NCBI RefSeq assembly: GCF_024189295.1
Contig: NZ_JAIZEN010000012.1
Location: forward strand, 51,877 to 115,876
Direction of reading: 5' to 3'
Source: Halobacillus sp. A1
GTDB lineage: Bacteria > Bacillota > Bacilli > Bacillales > Halobacillaceae
Length of the DNA: 64,000 nucleotides
In this document: in pieces, positions 45,571 to 53,664 of the stretch
Numbering within the stretch: position 1 is the stretch's first letter
How the letters are laid out: every line of letters begins with the position of its first letter
Made by a program: the position numbers and the translations under genes
The notes under the pieces: generated by a model
The model's database searches: none
The model's input: only the letters and a program-made list of their open reading frames with translations
What the model was told of the DNA's origin: nothing

Positions 45571-46738
45571 AATAACTATTCACTTTCCACGTTTCACTTA
45601 CATCTTTCGGGGGAGTTAACACCTGAGATTTGAACTCTATTAGCGAACGTCCCACGTTTGCGCATGTATGGTCTTGAAAGGAATCAAAGACTCGGTTGAT
45701 ATCTTCCAGTTGTATCCGACTTAATATTAGCTCATCCAGTTTATAACGCCCTTCTAAATAAAGATTTGCAATATTGACAAAGTCCCTAAAAGGTTGAGTG
45801 TCCCCATAGAAGCTTCCTTTTAATATTTTCCCTACACGATGGAATCCTCCAGCCGGTAGATTGACGATCATGGAAGCATGGAAAGCTCCAACAACAACCA
45901 CAACCCCTTTCTTTCTTACTCCATTCCATGCACTTTCCGTAGCTTTAGTATTTCCTGAACAATCAATAGCGTAATGGACACCCAATCCTCCTGTGAGTGA
46001 CTTTAATGCTTCCTCAACGTTCTCTTCTCCTACTTGGATAGTGTGTGTGGCACCAAAATGTTTTGCCATTTCTAAATTAGCCTTTTTTACATCACAAGCA
46101 ATAATTTTTTGTGCCCCCGCGATTCGAGCACCCTGAATAGCATTTATTCCTACTCCCCCAATACCAAACACTGCGACTGAAGTTCCTGGTCTTACTTGTG
46201 CCGCATTAATTGCGGCACCATAACCTGTAGCGACTCCACAACCAATTAATGATGCTTGAGCAAGTGGCATTTCATTAGGCAATTTCACACATGACATTTC
46301 TGGAACTACTGTGTATTCAGCAAATGTTGAAAGAAGTGAATGATGGTACATACGTTCACCGTTTCTTGTGAGCCTAGTTGTTCCATCCAGCAGTGTTCCG
46401 TTAAACATAGGTCCAAAAGCTTCTTCACATAAATGAAAATCTCCAGATGTACAATACTCACATTTTCCACAATACGGAACCCAGTTTAAAGCAACCCTAT
46501 CCCCAACCTTCACATTCTTCACATGCGGGCCTATCTCTTGCACAATTCCTGCACCTTCATGGCCTAGGATAGTAGGAGTAGGAGTAGTTGGATCATTAAG
46601 GGCATTAAGATCACTGTGGCAAATACTTGTTGCCTCTATTTTCACTAACACCTCATTTACTTTCGGGTTATCTAATTCAACCTCTTTGACTTGGAGCGGG
46701 CCACCCACAGACTCCATTACAGCTGCTTTCATTTTCAT
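45563..46738 (-). CDS. Zinc-dependent alcohol dehydrogenase (class III-like)
   Basis: A 391-residue MDR dehydrogenase. Catalytic zinc ligands are in SICHSD, GHEGAG and GCGVATGYGAA; the structural zinc site is CGKCEYCTSGDFHLC; NAD is bound by VFGIGGVGINAIQGA. It belongs to the formaldehyde/benzyl-alcohol/NDMA-dependent ADH branch. It is the first gene of the operon, so it probably makes the aldehyde that the last gene, an ALDH, oxidises, or oxidises a formaldehyde adduct as class III enzymes do. GGGGG precedes the ATG. C-terminal tail KDVSETWKVNSYYA is extra compared with the family. Confidence 0.87.
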   Translation of the reverse strand: MKMKAAVMESVGGPLQVKEVELDNPKVNEVLVKIEATSICHSDLNALNDPTTPTPTILGHEGAGIVQEIGPHVKNVKVGDRVALNWVPYCGKCEYCTSGDFHLCEEAFGPMFNGTLLDGTTRLTRNGERMYHHSLLSTFAEYTVVPEMSCVKLPNEMPLAQASLIGCGVATGYGAAINAAQVRPGTSVAVFGIGGVGINAIQGARIAGAQKIIACDVKKANLEMAKHFGATHTIQVGEENVEEALKSLTGGLGVHYAIDCSGNTKATESAWNGVRKKGVVVVVGAFHASMIVNLPAGGFHRVGKILKGSFYGDTQPFRDFVNIANLYLEGRYKLDELILSRIQLEDINRVFDSFQDHTCANVGRSLIEFKSQVLTPPKDVSETWKVNSYYA

Positions 46739-46771
46739 TATGCTTACCCCCTAGTTAATACTAAAGCGAAC

Positions 46772-46801
46772 CTAACCAGCCCTTATTATTTTCCTGAACA
46801 A
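46772..46801 (-). CDS. Possible ten-codon leader peptide upstream of ADH
   Basis: AGGAGG lies four bases before a TTG that opens a frame of nine residues (MFRKIIRAG) and then TAG, 33 bases before the ADH start. The spacing is good for translation. It may tune ADH expression or be chance. Confidence 0.25.
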   Translation of the reverse strand: MFRKIIRAG

Positions 46802-46820
46802 TATTCCTCCTCTTTTTAAG

Positions 46821-46834
46821 ATAAAGCGCTTTCA
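46821..46834. promoter_or_regulatory. cre-like site upstream of the ADH operon
   Basis: TGAAAGCGCTTTAT on the minus strand. The ten-base core AAAGCGCTTT is perfect, but the last two bases deviate from the cre consensus. It lies between the operator pair and the ADH gene. Confidence 0.5.
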
Positions 46835-46859
46835 TAATAGTTCAAAAATTAAGCGATAC

Positions 46860-46894
46860 GTTCGTATTATGAACATACCGTTCTTTTAATGAAC
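46860..46894. promoter_or_regulatory. Tandem operator pair for the IclR regulator
   Basis: GTTCGTATTATGAAC (46860-46874) and GTTCTTTTAATGAAC (46880-46894), two palindromes of the form GTTC-N7-GAAC whose centres are 20 bases apart, on the same helix face. They lie between the divergent ADH and IclR genes. Confidence 0.65.
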
Positions 46895-46988
46895 TTTGAG
46901 TGAATTATATAACCTATAATTTAGGTGGGTCAATGGTTTTTTGTATTTTATTTACAAAAATTCTTATATTTACAAAAAATGACCTTTA

Positions 46989-47017
46989 ATGACAAAACAT
47001 AATTAGTAAGATATAAT
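46989..47017 (+). promoter_or_regulatory. Promoter of the IclR gene (leaderless transcript predicted)
   Basis: ATGACA (46989-46994), a 17-base spacer and a perfect TATAAT (47012-47017). Transcription should begin about position 47024-47025, that is at the A of the ATG start codon. Confidence 0.62.
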
Positions 47018-47024
47018 TTAAAGT

Positions 47025-47789
47025 ATGAATATCAATAAAGAAGAAAATTACGTACAATCTGTAGTCAGAGCAGCTCATATCCTTCAACTAGTCGCAGATA
47101 GCGACCATCCTATTACTATTAACCAACTATCAGAAGAAACCAACCTTAATAGAACTACTGTGTGGAGATTGTTAGAAACACTAGAGTTCCTTCATTATGT
47201 GGAACGGGATCCACCCACAAAAGGGTATCAACTCGGGTATACCCCATACCGTTTGTTTTCAAATAATAATATGTATTTATCATTAATCCGAATGTCACGT
47301 CCATTGTTAGAAAAACTTAGGGATGAAATTGATGAAACTGTTCTCCTTAGTGTACCTAAACATAACGGAACATTAACTATAGACCAAATTGATGCTCCTC
47401 ATAGTATTCGCCCTATCAATTTAGTCAACCGTTTATTGCCTTCCCATTGTACTTCTAATGGCAAGCTGTTACTGAGTCGCCTATCAATTGAAGAATTCAA
47501 CTTAATCCTGGATAGGGAGTTAGAGCCCATTACACGGTTTACCATTACTGATCCAACGCTCTTACAGGAAGAATTAAATTGGGTACGTGACCATGGTTTT
47601 AGCTTGTCTTTAAGAGAATGGGATGAAAGTGAGAATGGGATGTCTGTCGAGATTACAGATAACCGAAATGAACTAATAGGGTTTATTAGTTTACTAGGAC
47701 CTTATCAGAGGTTATCCAAAGATAAAATGCTTACACTAGCTCCGAAAATTAAATCCACTGCTAAAGAAATCGCTGAAAAATTAAGCTAG
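47025..47789 (+). CDS. IclR-family transcriptional regulator
   Basis: A 254-residue IclR protein. The N-terminal winged helix is VQSVVRAAHILQLVADS ... INQLSEETNLNRTTVWRLLETLEF, followed by an effector domain (DEIDETVLLSVPKHNGT, LLPSHCTSNGKLLLSRL, NGMSVEITDN). It is divergent from the ADH-BCCT-Fae-ALDH operon and is its likely regulator. No ribosome binding site precedes the ATG and the -10 box is only seven bases away, so it appears to be translated from a leaderless mRNA. It ends at a strong terminator. Confidence 0.9.
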   Translation: MNINKEENYVQSVVRAAHILQLVADSDHPITINQLSEETNLNRTTVWRLLETLEFLHYVERDPPTKGYQLGYTPYRLFSNNNMYLSLIRMSRPLLEKLRDEIDETVLLSVPKHNGTLTIDQIDAPHSIRPINLVNRLLPSHCTSNGKLLLSRLSIEEFNLILDRELEPITRFTITDPTLLQEELNWVRDHGFSLSLREWDESENGMSVEITDNRNELIGFISLLGPYQRLSKDKMLTLAPKIKSTAKEIAEKLS

Positions 47790-47793
47790 AAAT

Positions 47794-47837
47794 AAAAAAG
47801 GTTACCTGATGGTTATAAAACATCAGGTAACCTTTTT
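47794..47837 (+). terminator. Terminator of the IclR gene
   Basis: An 18-bp stem (AAAAAAGGTTACCTGATG) with a nine-base loop and a T-run. Confidence 0.93.
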
Positions 47838-47840
47838 AAA

Positions 47841-47899
47841 ATGCCTGCACCCACCGATCTATCGCTTTAACGGAGCGGGGGTCAGACCCCAAAATTCTA
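47841..47899. repeat. Palindromic intergenic repeat, copy C (hybrid)
   Basis: ATGCCTGCACCCACCG with the core ATCGCTTTAACGGAGCG, then GGGGTCAGACCCCAAAATT instead of the usual CAGGCAC arm. It abuts the truncated DUF5655-like fragment. Confidence 0.65.
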
Positions 47900-48067
47900 T
47901 TGTATCTCAAAGTTAACCCTGAAAAGGTTGAGCTAGAACCTGGCTTCAGCCGTGATGTCAGAAATATTGGTCACTATGGGACAGGCGATTTAGAGATTGT
48001 CATAACGAAAGATGAGGTTATTGAGAAAGCAAAGCATTATATTGATTGGAGTTATGATAATAGTTAA
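47900..48067 (+). pseudogene. C-terminal fragment of a DUF5655-like protein
   Basis: The frame reads LYLKVNPEKVELEPGFSRDV, NIGHYGTGDLEIVI and KAKHYIDWSYDNS before a stop. This is the C-terminal end of DUF5655 proteins (the so-called predicted transport protein, probably nucleic-acid related). No start is present; the upstream part has been replaced by repeat copy C. Confidence 0.7.
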
Positions 48068-48072
48068 TTTAA

Positions 48073-48115
48073 AAAGTGCCTGTCCCAATTGTAACGTCAT
48101 GGGAACAGGCACTTT
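48073..48115. repeat. Palindromic intergenic repeat, copy D
   Basis: AAAGTGCCTGTCCCA and TGGGAACAGGCACTTT arms around ATTGTAACGTCA, just downstream of the mcrC stop codon; it could also stop mcrC transcription. Confidence 0.68.
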
Positions 48116-48143
48116 ACCTGATATCAAGGAACCAAAGGAAACG

Positions 48144-50621
48144 TCATGACCCTCTCGACTGAAGGTTCACTATTTCCCTGAACACTTTATTCACGTTGTG
48201 CACCACATCCTCATAAGAAAAAGCTAAGCTTCCCTTATGTGATCGTACATGAACAACCGGTTCATCCACCTCTACTGTTATTCCATTAGTAATAGTCCTG
48301 AAAGAGGTAACTTTGCCCGCCCTTTCAAGCTCCTTATGGTCGAGATCCATACGAATATCTTTAGAAAACCTTCTTAACACTTCCCACAGCTGTCTTTCCA
48401 TAGCACTCTTCATATAGAGTTGAGGTAATTCTTTAGCTGCCTTTAAATCCGGTAAAGTACTTAAAGTGGAAGTACTAATACCATAACCCACTGGCTTGAT
48501 CGAATGCTTGAGTCTTTTCCACGTATCCATGTATAGACGGATTCCACCACGTTGATAATCTACTTTTACATCACGTAGTTTAGCGTACTGGTAGATCCCA
48601 CCATCCTCAGCAAAGGTAGCTTTCGGTTTATATAAAGCTATGTAACTTGCTTCCTTCCAGCCCTTACATAAATACGAATCCGGAATAAACATCTGGCCTG
48701 ACTGGTTGATGTTCCTTACCTGTTGTTCACTCTTCACCTTTGCGATTAATACTTTCTCTTTCACTCTAGAATTCCACTCTTCAAGCGTACCTTTAGGTAA
48801 AATCCCTTCTTCCTGTAACTGTTTAGGTGAGCACTCTATTAATCGGTCTAAAAAACGTTCCACTAATGCAGTTGATTGAGGTAGAAAAGGAAAGCCACCT
48901 ATATTTACTTTTTGAATGCTTCGGTAGAAAGCGTGTTTTTCGTATTCGTGTTCTTCGCCCCAAGGAAATAATACGTAGGCACCAAACGTATTACGTTCAT
49001 AGGCGCTAGCATTATTTTCTACTATAGCATCTCTATATCGGTGCATCGTGTTGATATCTTCTTCCAAAGGACCGGGACTATGATAAGTCCGTCCATAATA
49101 ACTTCCTTCTGCAGCAAAATCGACGCGGTACTTGGCATCAAAGACATATTCGTAGGCATGATCTTTTCCCACTTTTTCTATGCTTAACATAGAATCTGGT
49201 TTTTGCCTTACCGTTGGCAATGTTCCTGAATGCTTTTGGAAATGTAAGGTGATCTTTTCATTCGTATGAGGATGACGAAAGACTCTTTTCGCCGACTTCG
49301 ACTGATTTAACGTTACAAAAAGACCCTCACGATTGACCTTAATAATATCTTGACTGATCACCTTATACTTTGAAGCTAAAATCTGCCCTAACTTTAAAAA
49401 CGTCCAATATTCATAAAGGGTGGCCACATCCTTGACAGACATCCTCGCTAATTCTCCATGTAAAACTAAACCACGAGATAGCGTCAGATAGGCTTGATAA
49501 GCTTCTCGGTATCCAGGGGCCATTTGTAGTACGAGGGACATCACAGAGCGATCAAGCTTCCCTATGGTTCTCCAAAAGGGAGAGGCTAGCTTTCGTTGGA
49601 TAGAGGACTCCATCTCTTCGACTACTTTTATTTTATCTTGATTGGGATTTTGCTGATCAAAGGGTTTTCTCTCTTCCAGCTTTCGTTTTAATGAATTCAA
49701 TTTATGCGATAGCCTCACCATCATCCATTTGACGAAGCGGTTTTCTAACGTGTCGTAGGTCGGTTCTTTTTGAACGTTTATCCCTTTTGTCGGCATCATC
49801 TTTTTTTCATGAATGGGAATGCCATGGGGAGATTCCACAAATAGACCAGGACGTTTACGCAGATATTTCAAGCCAACCGTATCCTGCCTTTTAAGCTGGT
49901 CCCCCCTCACTAAGCGATGTTCTTTCTTCAATTGGTGGTGGGGTTGCTTTTCGACTTGTGTAACGGCCTTTGTAAACTGTTGGAAGTATTTCATTACTAA
50001 ACGATAAAATTCTGCCCAGGAGGGGTCGGCCGTTTGCGTGGTGGTAGCTCCCAAATAGGTTTTCTTAACGAAATGATAGGCTAAGTTATAAACTTCCTCA
50101 TTCACTTCCTCTAAGAGCTGCTGGTAATCTTCCTTATACGACAGTTTAGAAGGAAAGACTTCCAACGTTACATCCAACTGCTTTTTCCCTTCACTAAGGA
50201 TAGAGAAAGTAGTGTACCCTACTTCATTCGTAAAAGATAAATTCCCCATTAATAGTTGATGAGGATGCTTCCCCACCTTACTGACCGCTTTCCTTAAGGC
50301 AGGGTGTTCATGTTCAAACTCTAATGAATTGTGATTTTTAGGAGTTACCACGAGTTGATAAACTCCATTTTCAAAAAATAAAGGCGGCACACTCGTATGA
50401 CCCGTGAGCTTCTCTTCACGCACATCAAGAACTCTAACGGATTCAATAGATTCTCCATTTACTGAAAAATACATTGATTCATACGGCTGAATAGCCTTGT
50501 ATTGCTTCAAACTCTCATAACGACTGTGGTACGGTTTTCCCTTAATGTAGAGGGAAAACGAGTCCGTCTCTATTTCAATCAGTTCTCTTTCATCAGCTGC
50601 TCCAGAAGGAAGTAAATCCAT
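48144..50621 (-). CDS. mcrC: McrC-like nuclease subunit (DUF2357/DUF524 type)
   Basis: An 825-residue protein. The N-terminal part is DUF2357-like (YHSRYESLKQYKAIQP, GNLSFTNEVGYTTFSI, LPPRKGIN-type IPIHEKKMMPTKG). The later part is a PD-(D/E)XK nuclease: KPDSMLSIEK with the Asp and YEYVFDAKYRVDF with D-x-K. It then has about 250 more residues that the minimal E. coli McrC (about 350) lacks. The adjacent McrB-like GTPase overlaps it by 29 bases, so the two are translated together. GAGGTGAT precedes the ATG. The pair should cut foreign modified DNA. Confidence 0.85.
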   Translation of the reverse strand: MDLLPSGAADERELIEIETDSFSLYIKGKPYHSRYESLKQYKAIQPYESMYFSVNGESIESVRVLDVREEKLTGHTSVPPLFFENGVYQLVVTPKNHNSLEFEHEHPALRKAVSKVGKHPHQLLMGNLSFTNEVGYTTFSILSEGKKQLDVTLEVFPSKLSYKEDYQQLLEEVNEEVYNLAYHFVKKTYLGATTTQTADPSWAEFYRLVMKYFQQFTKAVTQVEKQPHHQLKKEHRLVRGDQLKRQDTVGLKYLRKRPGLFVESPHGIPIHEKKMMPTKGINVQKEPTYDTLENRFVKWMMVRLSHKLNSLKRKLEERKPFDQQNPNQDKIKVVEEMESSIQRKLASPFWRTIGKLDRSVMSLVLQMAPGYREAYQAYLTLSRGLVLHGELARMSVKDVATLYEYWTFLKLGQILASKYKVISQDIIKVNREGLFVTLNQSKSAKRVFRHPHTNEKITLHFQKHSGTLPTVRQKPDSMLSIEKVGKDHAYEYVFDAKYRVDFAAEGSYYGRTYHSPGPLEEDINTMHRYRDAIVENNASAYERNTFGAYVLFPWGEEHEYEKHAFYRSIQKVNIGGFPFLPQSTALVERFLDRLIECSPKQLQEEGILPKGTLEEWNSRVKEKVLIAKVKSEQQVRNINQSGQMFIPDSYLCKGWKEASYIALYKPKATFAEDGGIYQYAKLRDVKVDYQRGGIRLYMDTWKRLKHSIKPVGYGISTSTLSTLPDLKAAKELPQLYMKSAMERQLWEVLRRFSKDIRMDLDHKELERAGKVTSFRTITNGITVEVDEPVVHVRSHKGSLAFSYEDVVHNVNKVFREIVNLQSRGS

Positions 50622-52332
50622 CTAAATCACCTCGCCGGATCATCTCATGAACCTTTCGACCACTTCTCGGAAAACGTGCCTGGCCCAGTATGTCCTCGAT
50701 CTGATCTGATGGTAAACCTTCTTCATAAGTATGGTTCGTAAAGTAAGTAAATAAGTTCATTAACACTTGAAAAGCTTGTCCATGACTAGCTGTAAGTCGC
50801 GGAAGAATCTTTTGGTAAAACTGAAAGTCTAACGCTTCATCCTCAGTCATTAAATAGCGACTATAAATCGTATAGAAACAAACCTCATCACGGACACGGT
50901 AACCCACATGTGCCTGAATGGGTTTAAGGATCTCGTTGATCTGGACTAACTCTTTCGTTACGTGTTCTACCGTCTCTTTATTTGATGAGTAAGCGTCTTT
51001 CAAGCGAAGGTATTCTGATTGTATCCGTTGATTCGGAAGGTTTACTTGTTCCTGTTGCCCTTCCTCTTCTTCAAGAAAAAATAAGGTATCCAAATGAACG
51101 TCGTTCCATTCAATTGTATTCGCACGATCTAATACCTTTTTACTAAACGGATGAGTAGTTTCATCCATATTCACTGTCCCAATAATATATAAATTGGGCG
51201 GGATCGTTAGCCGTTCCCCCGCTTGGTTTTCACTCATAATCGGGAGGCTTTGAACTTCTCCATCCACCCATTTCCTACTTTCCATCACACTTAGAAAATC
51301 ACTAAAATAATACTCCACACGTGCCAAGTTCATTTCATCTAGCACGACGAAGTAAGGGTGGTCTTTATGTAGCCTTGCCTCCTTAATCACAGAGGTTAAG
51401 GGTCCTTCCTGAAATACTCCTCTTATATCGGTGTAGCCTAGAAGGTCAGATCCGTCACTCCAGTCGGGCCTTACTGGGATTAAAGTAAATTGCTTGTTTT
51501 CCTCTGTTGCTCCTATACTTTCAGAAAACAACTCTATAATTTTTGTTTTCCCTGTTCCAGAAATACCAGATAAAATCACAAAAGGCTTTGTTCTGAGCGA
51601 GAGGAACAAATTTTTCACATCTTCTAATTCATAGTAAAAACCTTGATTCCTTATGTAAGAGTGTATATGTTCGATGATTTTTTCATCTGACCACTCTATC
51701 TTGTGATCTGTATCATTTTCCTCTACACGTTCACTTTGAACGCGGATGTAATCATCATAGATATCAATCATGGACGATAAATCTTGTTGAAGGTCAGCTT
51801 CTGAAGGCAGAGAGTTCGGATCGTATTCAATATACAAAGCCGTAGACTCTTCATAGCTCTTTCCCTTGGAGCTGCTTCCGATGTTAATCGCGTCATCTTT
51901 GTGTATAGGTGACGAAGTAAGATAACGATCTGTCTGAATCGTACTTCTAATATCTTCCCGGATGTGCTTGAGCTGTTCTTTCGAAGCTTTTGTAATTCCT
52001 TGAGCGAATGAAAGATAGACCCTCTCCATATCTTCACTAAACAAATACCCTAAATAGTAGCCTTGTTGCGTACTTGTTGTTACATGCTTATCTAAGATAG
52101 TAATCCAAGGAATTTGGGCCCAATTCCCTTGTCCCACCGAACCTTTCACTATAAAGCGGTCTTGATCAATAAAGTCCAGCGAGTTGATTATTTTTGGAGC
52201 ATTAGTTCGAACAAATTGACCTAATGAATTGGATTTAAATTGCTTATTTTTTTCTGTTAAATATTCACTTGTAATCTTGATTAATATCGAGTGAAGCTTG
52301 TCTTTACTTTCTAAATTTACTTTTTCACTCAC
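50593..52332 (-). CDS. mcrB: McrB-like AAA+ GTPase of a type IV restriction system
   Basis: A 579-residue protein. Residues about 1-165 form a MrcB_N (DUF3578) region (YYLGYLFSEDMERVYLSFAQGITK) seen in many Gram-positive McrB proteins. The AAA+ domain follows: Walker A LSGISGTGKTKI, PVRPDWSDGSDLLGY, Walker B YFVVLDEMNLARVEYYFSDF and the McrB signature IIGTVNMDETTHPFSKKVLDRA. McrB forms a ring that reads modified cytosine DNA and translocates on it using GTP. It starts at GTG after AAGGAGAG. Confidence 0.9.
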   Translation of the reverse strand: MSEKVNLESKDKLHSILIKITSEYLTEKNKQFKSNSLGQFVRTNAPKIINSLDFIDQDRFIVKGSVGQGNWAQIPWITILDKHVTTSTQQGYYLGYLFSEDMERVYLSFAQGITKASKEQLKHIREDIRSTIQTDRYLTSSPIHKDDAINIGSSSKGKSYEESTALYIEYDPNSLPSEADLQQDLSSMIDIYDDYIRVQSERVEENDTDHKIEWSDEKIIEHIHSYIRNQGFYYELEDVKNLFLSLRTKPFVILSGISGTGKTKIIELFSESIGATEENKQFTLIPVRPDWSDGSDLLGYTDIRGVFQEGPLTSVIKEARLHKDHPYFVVLDEMNLARVEYYFSDFLSVMESRKWVDGEVQSLPIMSENQAGERLTIPPNLYIIGTVNMDETTHPFSKKVLDRANTIEWNDVHLDTLFFLEEEEGQQEQVNLPNQRIQSEYLRLKDAYSSNKETVEHVTKELVQINEILKPIQAHVGYRVRDEVCFYTIYSRYLMTEDEALDFQFYQKILPRLTASHGQAFQVLMNLFTYFTNHTYEEGLPSDQIEDILGQARFPRSGRKVHEMIRRGDLDGFTSFWSS

Positions 52333-52525
52333 CGGCCCAACTCTCCTTAAACAAGTATGTAATTATCCTGATTTCCTATCACTTCTGACAATTTATATAT
52401 TCTTATAAATAATAAATAGTTATCATTAACACTAAACTATGAAATCATGTTTTAAAAGCAAAAAAAGAAGAGTAACACCCCCGTGTTGATAAGAAAGGCA
52501 GCTTTTTTCATATATTGAAAAATTA

Positions 52526-52698
52526 TTCATTCTTAGAGTTGAACATTTTAGCTTTAGAGAACAACAACGTTAATCTCACAGTAATCGCAAATGTGATTCC
52601 CACCCCGATGAAATAAGAAACCCAGTGTTCAGGATAGACGGAAAGGAATGAAAGATCCTTGGTAGTGGAAACGAGGAAGATAGTTATCGCATGAAAAC
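52526..52698 (-). pseudogene. C-terminal fragment of a membrane protein
   Basis: Without a start codon the frame reads FHAITIFLVSTTKDLSFL, then YPEHWVSYFIGVGITFAITV and LLFSKAKMFNSKNE to a stop. Two hydrophobic stretches are seen; the family is not recognised. Confidence 0.4.
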
Positions 52699-52815
52699 CC
52701 GGAAAAGCATCTGTTCAGCAGAAGTGTTAAAGGAAACGTACAAAAAGTGATGAAAGAGAATTATATTATCAATAGATAAATGAAACTAACCTGATCCCAC
52801 TCTATGATCGCGTAA

Positions 52816-52854
52816 AAAAGCGTAGCACCAATTATACAATTGGTGCTACGCTTT
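52816..52854. terminator. Strong hairpin, orphan terminator
   Basis: A 17-bp perfect stem (AAAGCGTAGCACCAATT) with a four-base loop; T-rich on both sides. No intact gene ends here, so it is probably left from lost genes. Confidence 0.6.
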
Positions 52855-52865
52855 TCTTTAATGCT

Positions 52866-52890
52866 CTAACGCGCCGGGGGACTGTCCCAA
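52866..52890. repeat. Degenerate palindromic repeat, copy E
   Basis: GCGCCGGGGGACTGTCCCAAAATT resembles the GCGGGGGTCAGACCCCAAAATT end of copy C. Confidence 0.4.
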
Positions 52891-53132
52891 AATTAAGTAA
52901 AAAAATTACTCAGTTCTGGACAAAAGGAACAGAGTAATTCTTTATTTTCTTTCTTACTACATCATTAAAACTTCATTTACTGATGGTACGGTTCACCGTA
53001 ATGTTAAATAGGGTAAAACAAGAATAAAATTACAAATTAAAAATAAGGGTGGCAGTCGTTTATGACCGCTACCCTATTAATTTCAAAGGCTAAAATTTTG
53101 GTAAGGATAATTTATTAGCCATTTAAAATATA

Positions 53133-53583
53133 CTAAATCTCTCTATATTCTTCTCCAGAAAACTTTTTACCTTCTGAGACTTTATTCCATTCTTCATCTT
53201 TAAGGTTGGAAATCCAGTTAACTGCACTTGTTGATGACGCCTCATTTAAATTATTTGATTGCTTATACATACTACCCATTTCTGTAGCGATACTTCTGGG
53301 CACGTTCGTTGAACGCATTAATACTGCTTCTCTTGAATTTACGCCATAATACACCATTGATGGTATATTTATTACATGTATCTTTTCCTCTTCACTCAAT
53401 TTATCAAACTCTATACCACTTGTTGGAATTTTTAATAATGAGGAGAGTCCCCAAGATGCCGCATTAACTATTTTGGAATAAACCGCTCTACAACACTCTG
53501 TAATGGTTTCTTCATTAGAATTCCCGAAATACTTATTCGAAATTTCATCAAGGGTATTCCAGGCTTTAGAGACACTACCAACA
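53133..53583 (-). pseudogene. C-terminal remnant of a large helicase-like protein
   Basis: The open frame of about 150 codons reads WNTLDEISNKYFG, ECCRAVYSKIVNAASWG, then INIPSMVYYGVNSREAVLMRST and NVPRSIATEMGSMYKQ to a stop. I recall the last part, YYGV-S-EAVLMR--NVPR, as the end of very long DEAD-type helicases in defence islands, but cannot verify this. It has no start and begins abruptly at 53583, where a different fragment on the other strand ends. Confidence 0.5.
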
Positions 53584-53664
53584 GATCAAGTAAAGATAGA
53601 TATTTTGGAGCAGCTTGAACGAATTATGACAATACAAGGTTCATTAGACAATTTATATTTTTGA
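53583..53664 (+). pseudogene. 27-codon C-terminal fragment on the plus strand
   Basis: TDQVKIDILEQLERIMTIQG then SLDNLYF and a stop, with no start codon. Coding-like bias suggests the end of a lost gene that was joined tail to tail with the helicase remnant. It overlaps the last 12 bases of the nuclease gene. Confidence 0.3.

Larger units (their letters stand above)
52333..53132. other. Gene-poor stretch upstream of mcrB
   Basis: About 800 bases without an intact gene. It holds a membrane-protein fragment (52526-52698), a strong hairpin (52816-52854) and a degenerate repeat (52866-52890). The rest shows nothing I can assign. Confidence 0.6.

Noticed and set aside
37416..48115. CRISPR array suggested by the repeated hairpins
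   Set aside because: Copies are kilobases apart, differ in length and are palindromic; there are no regular spacers and no cas genes.
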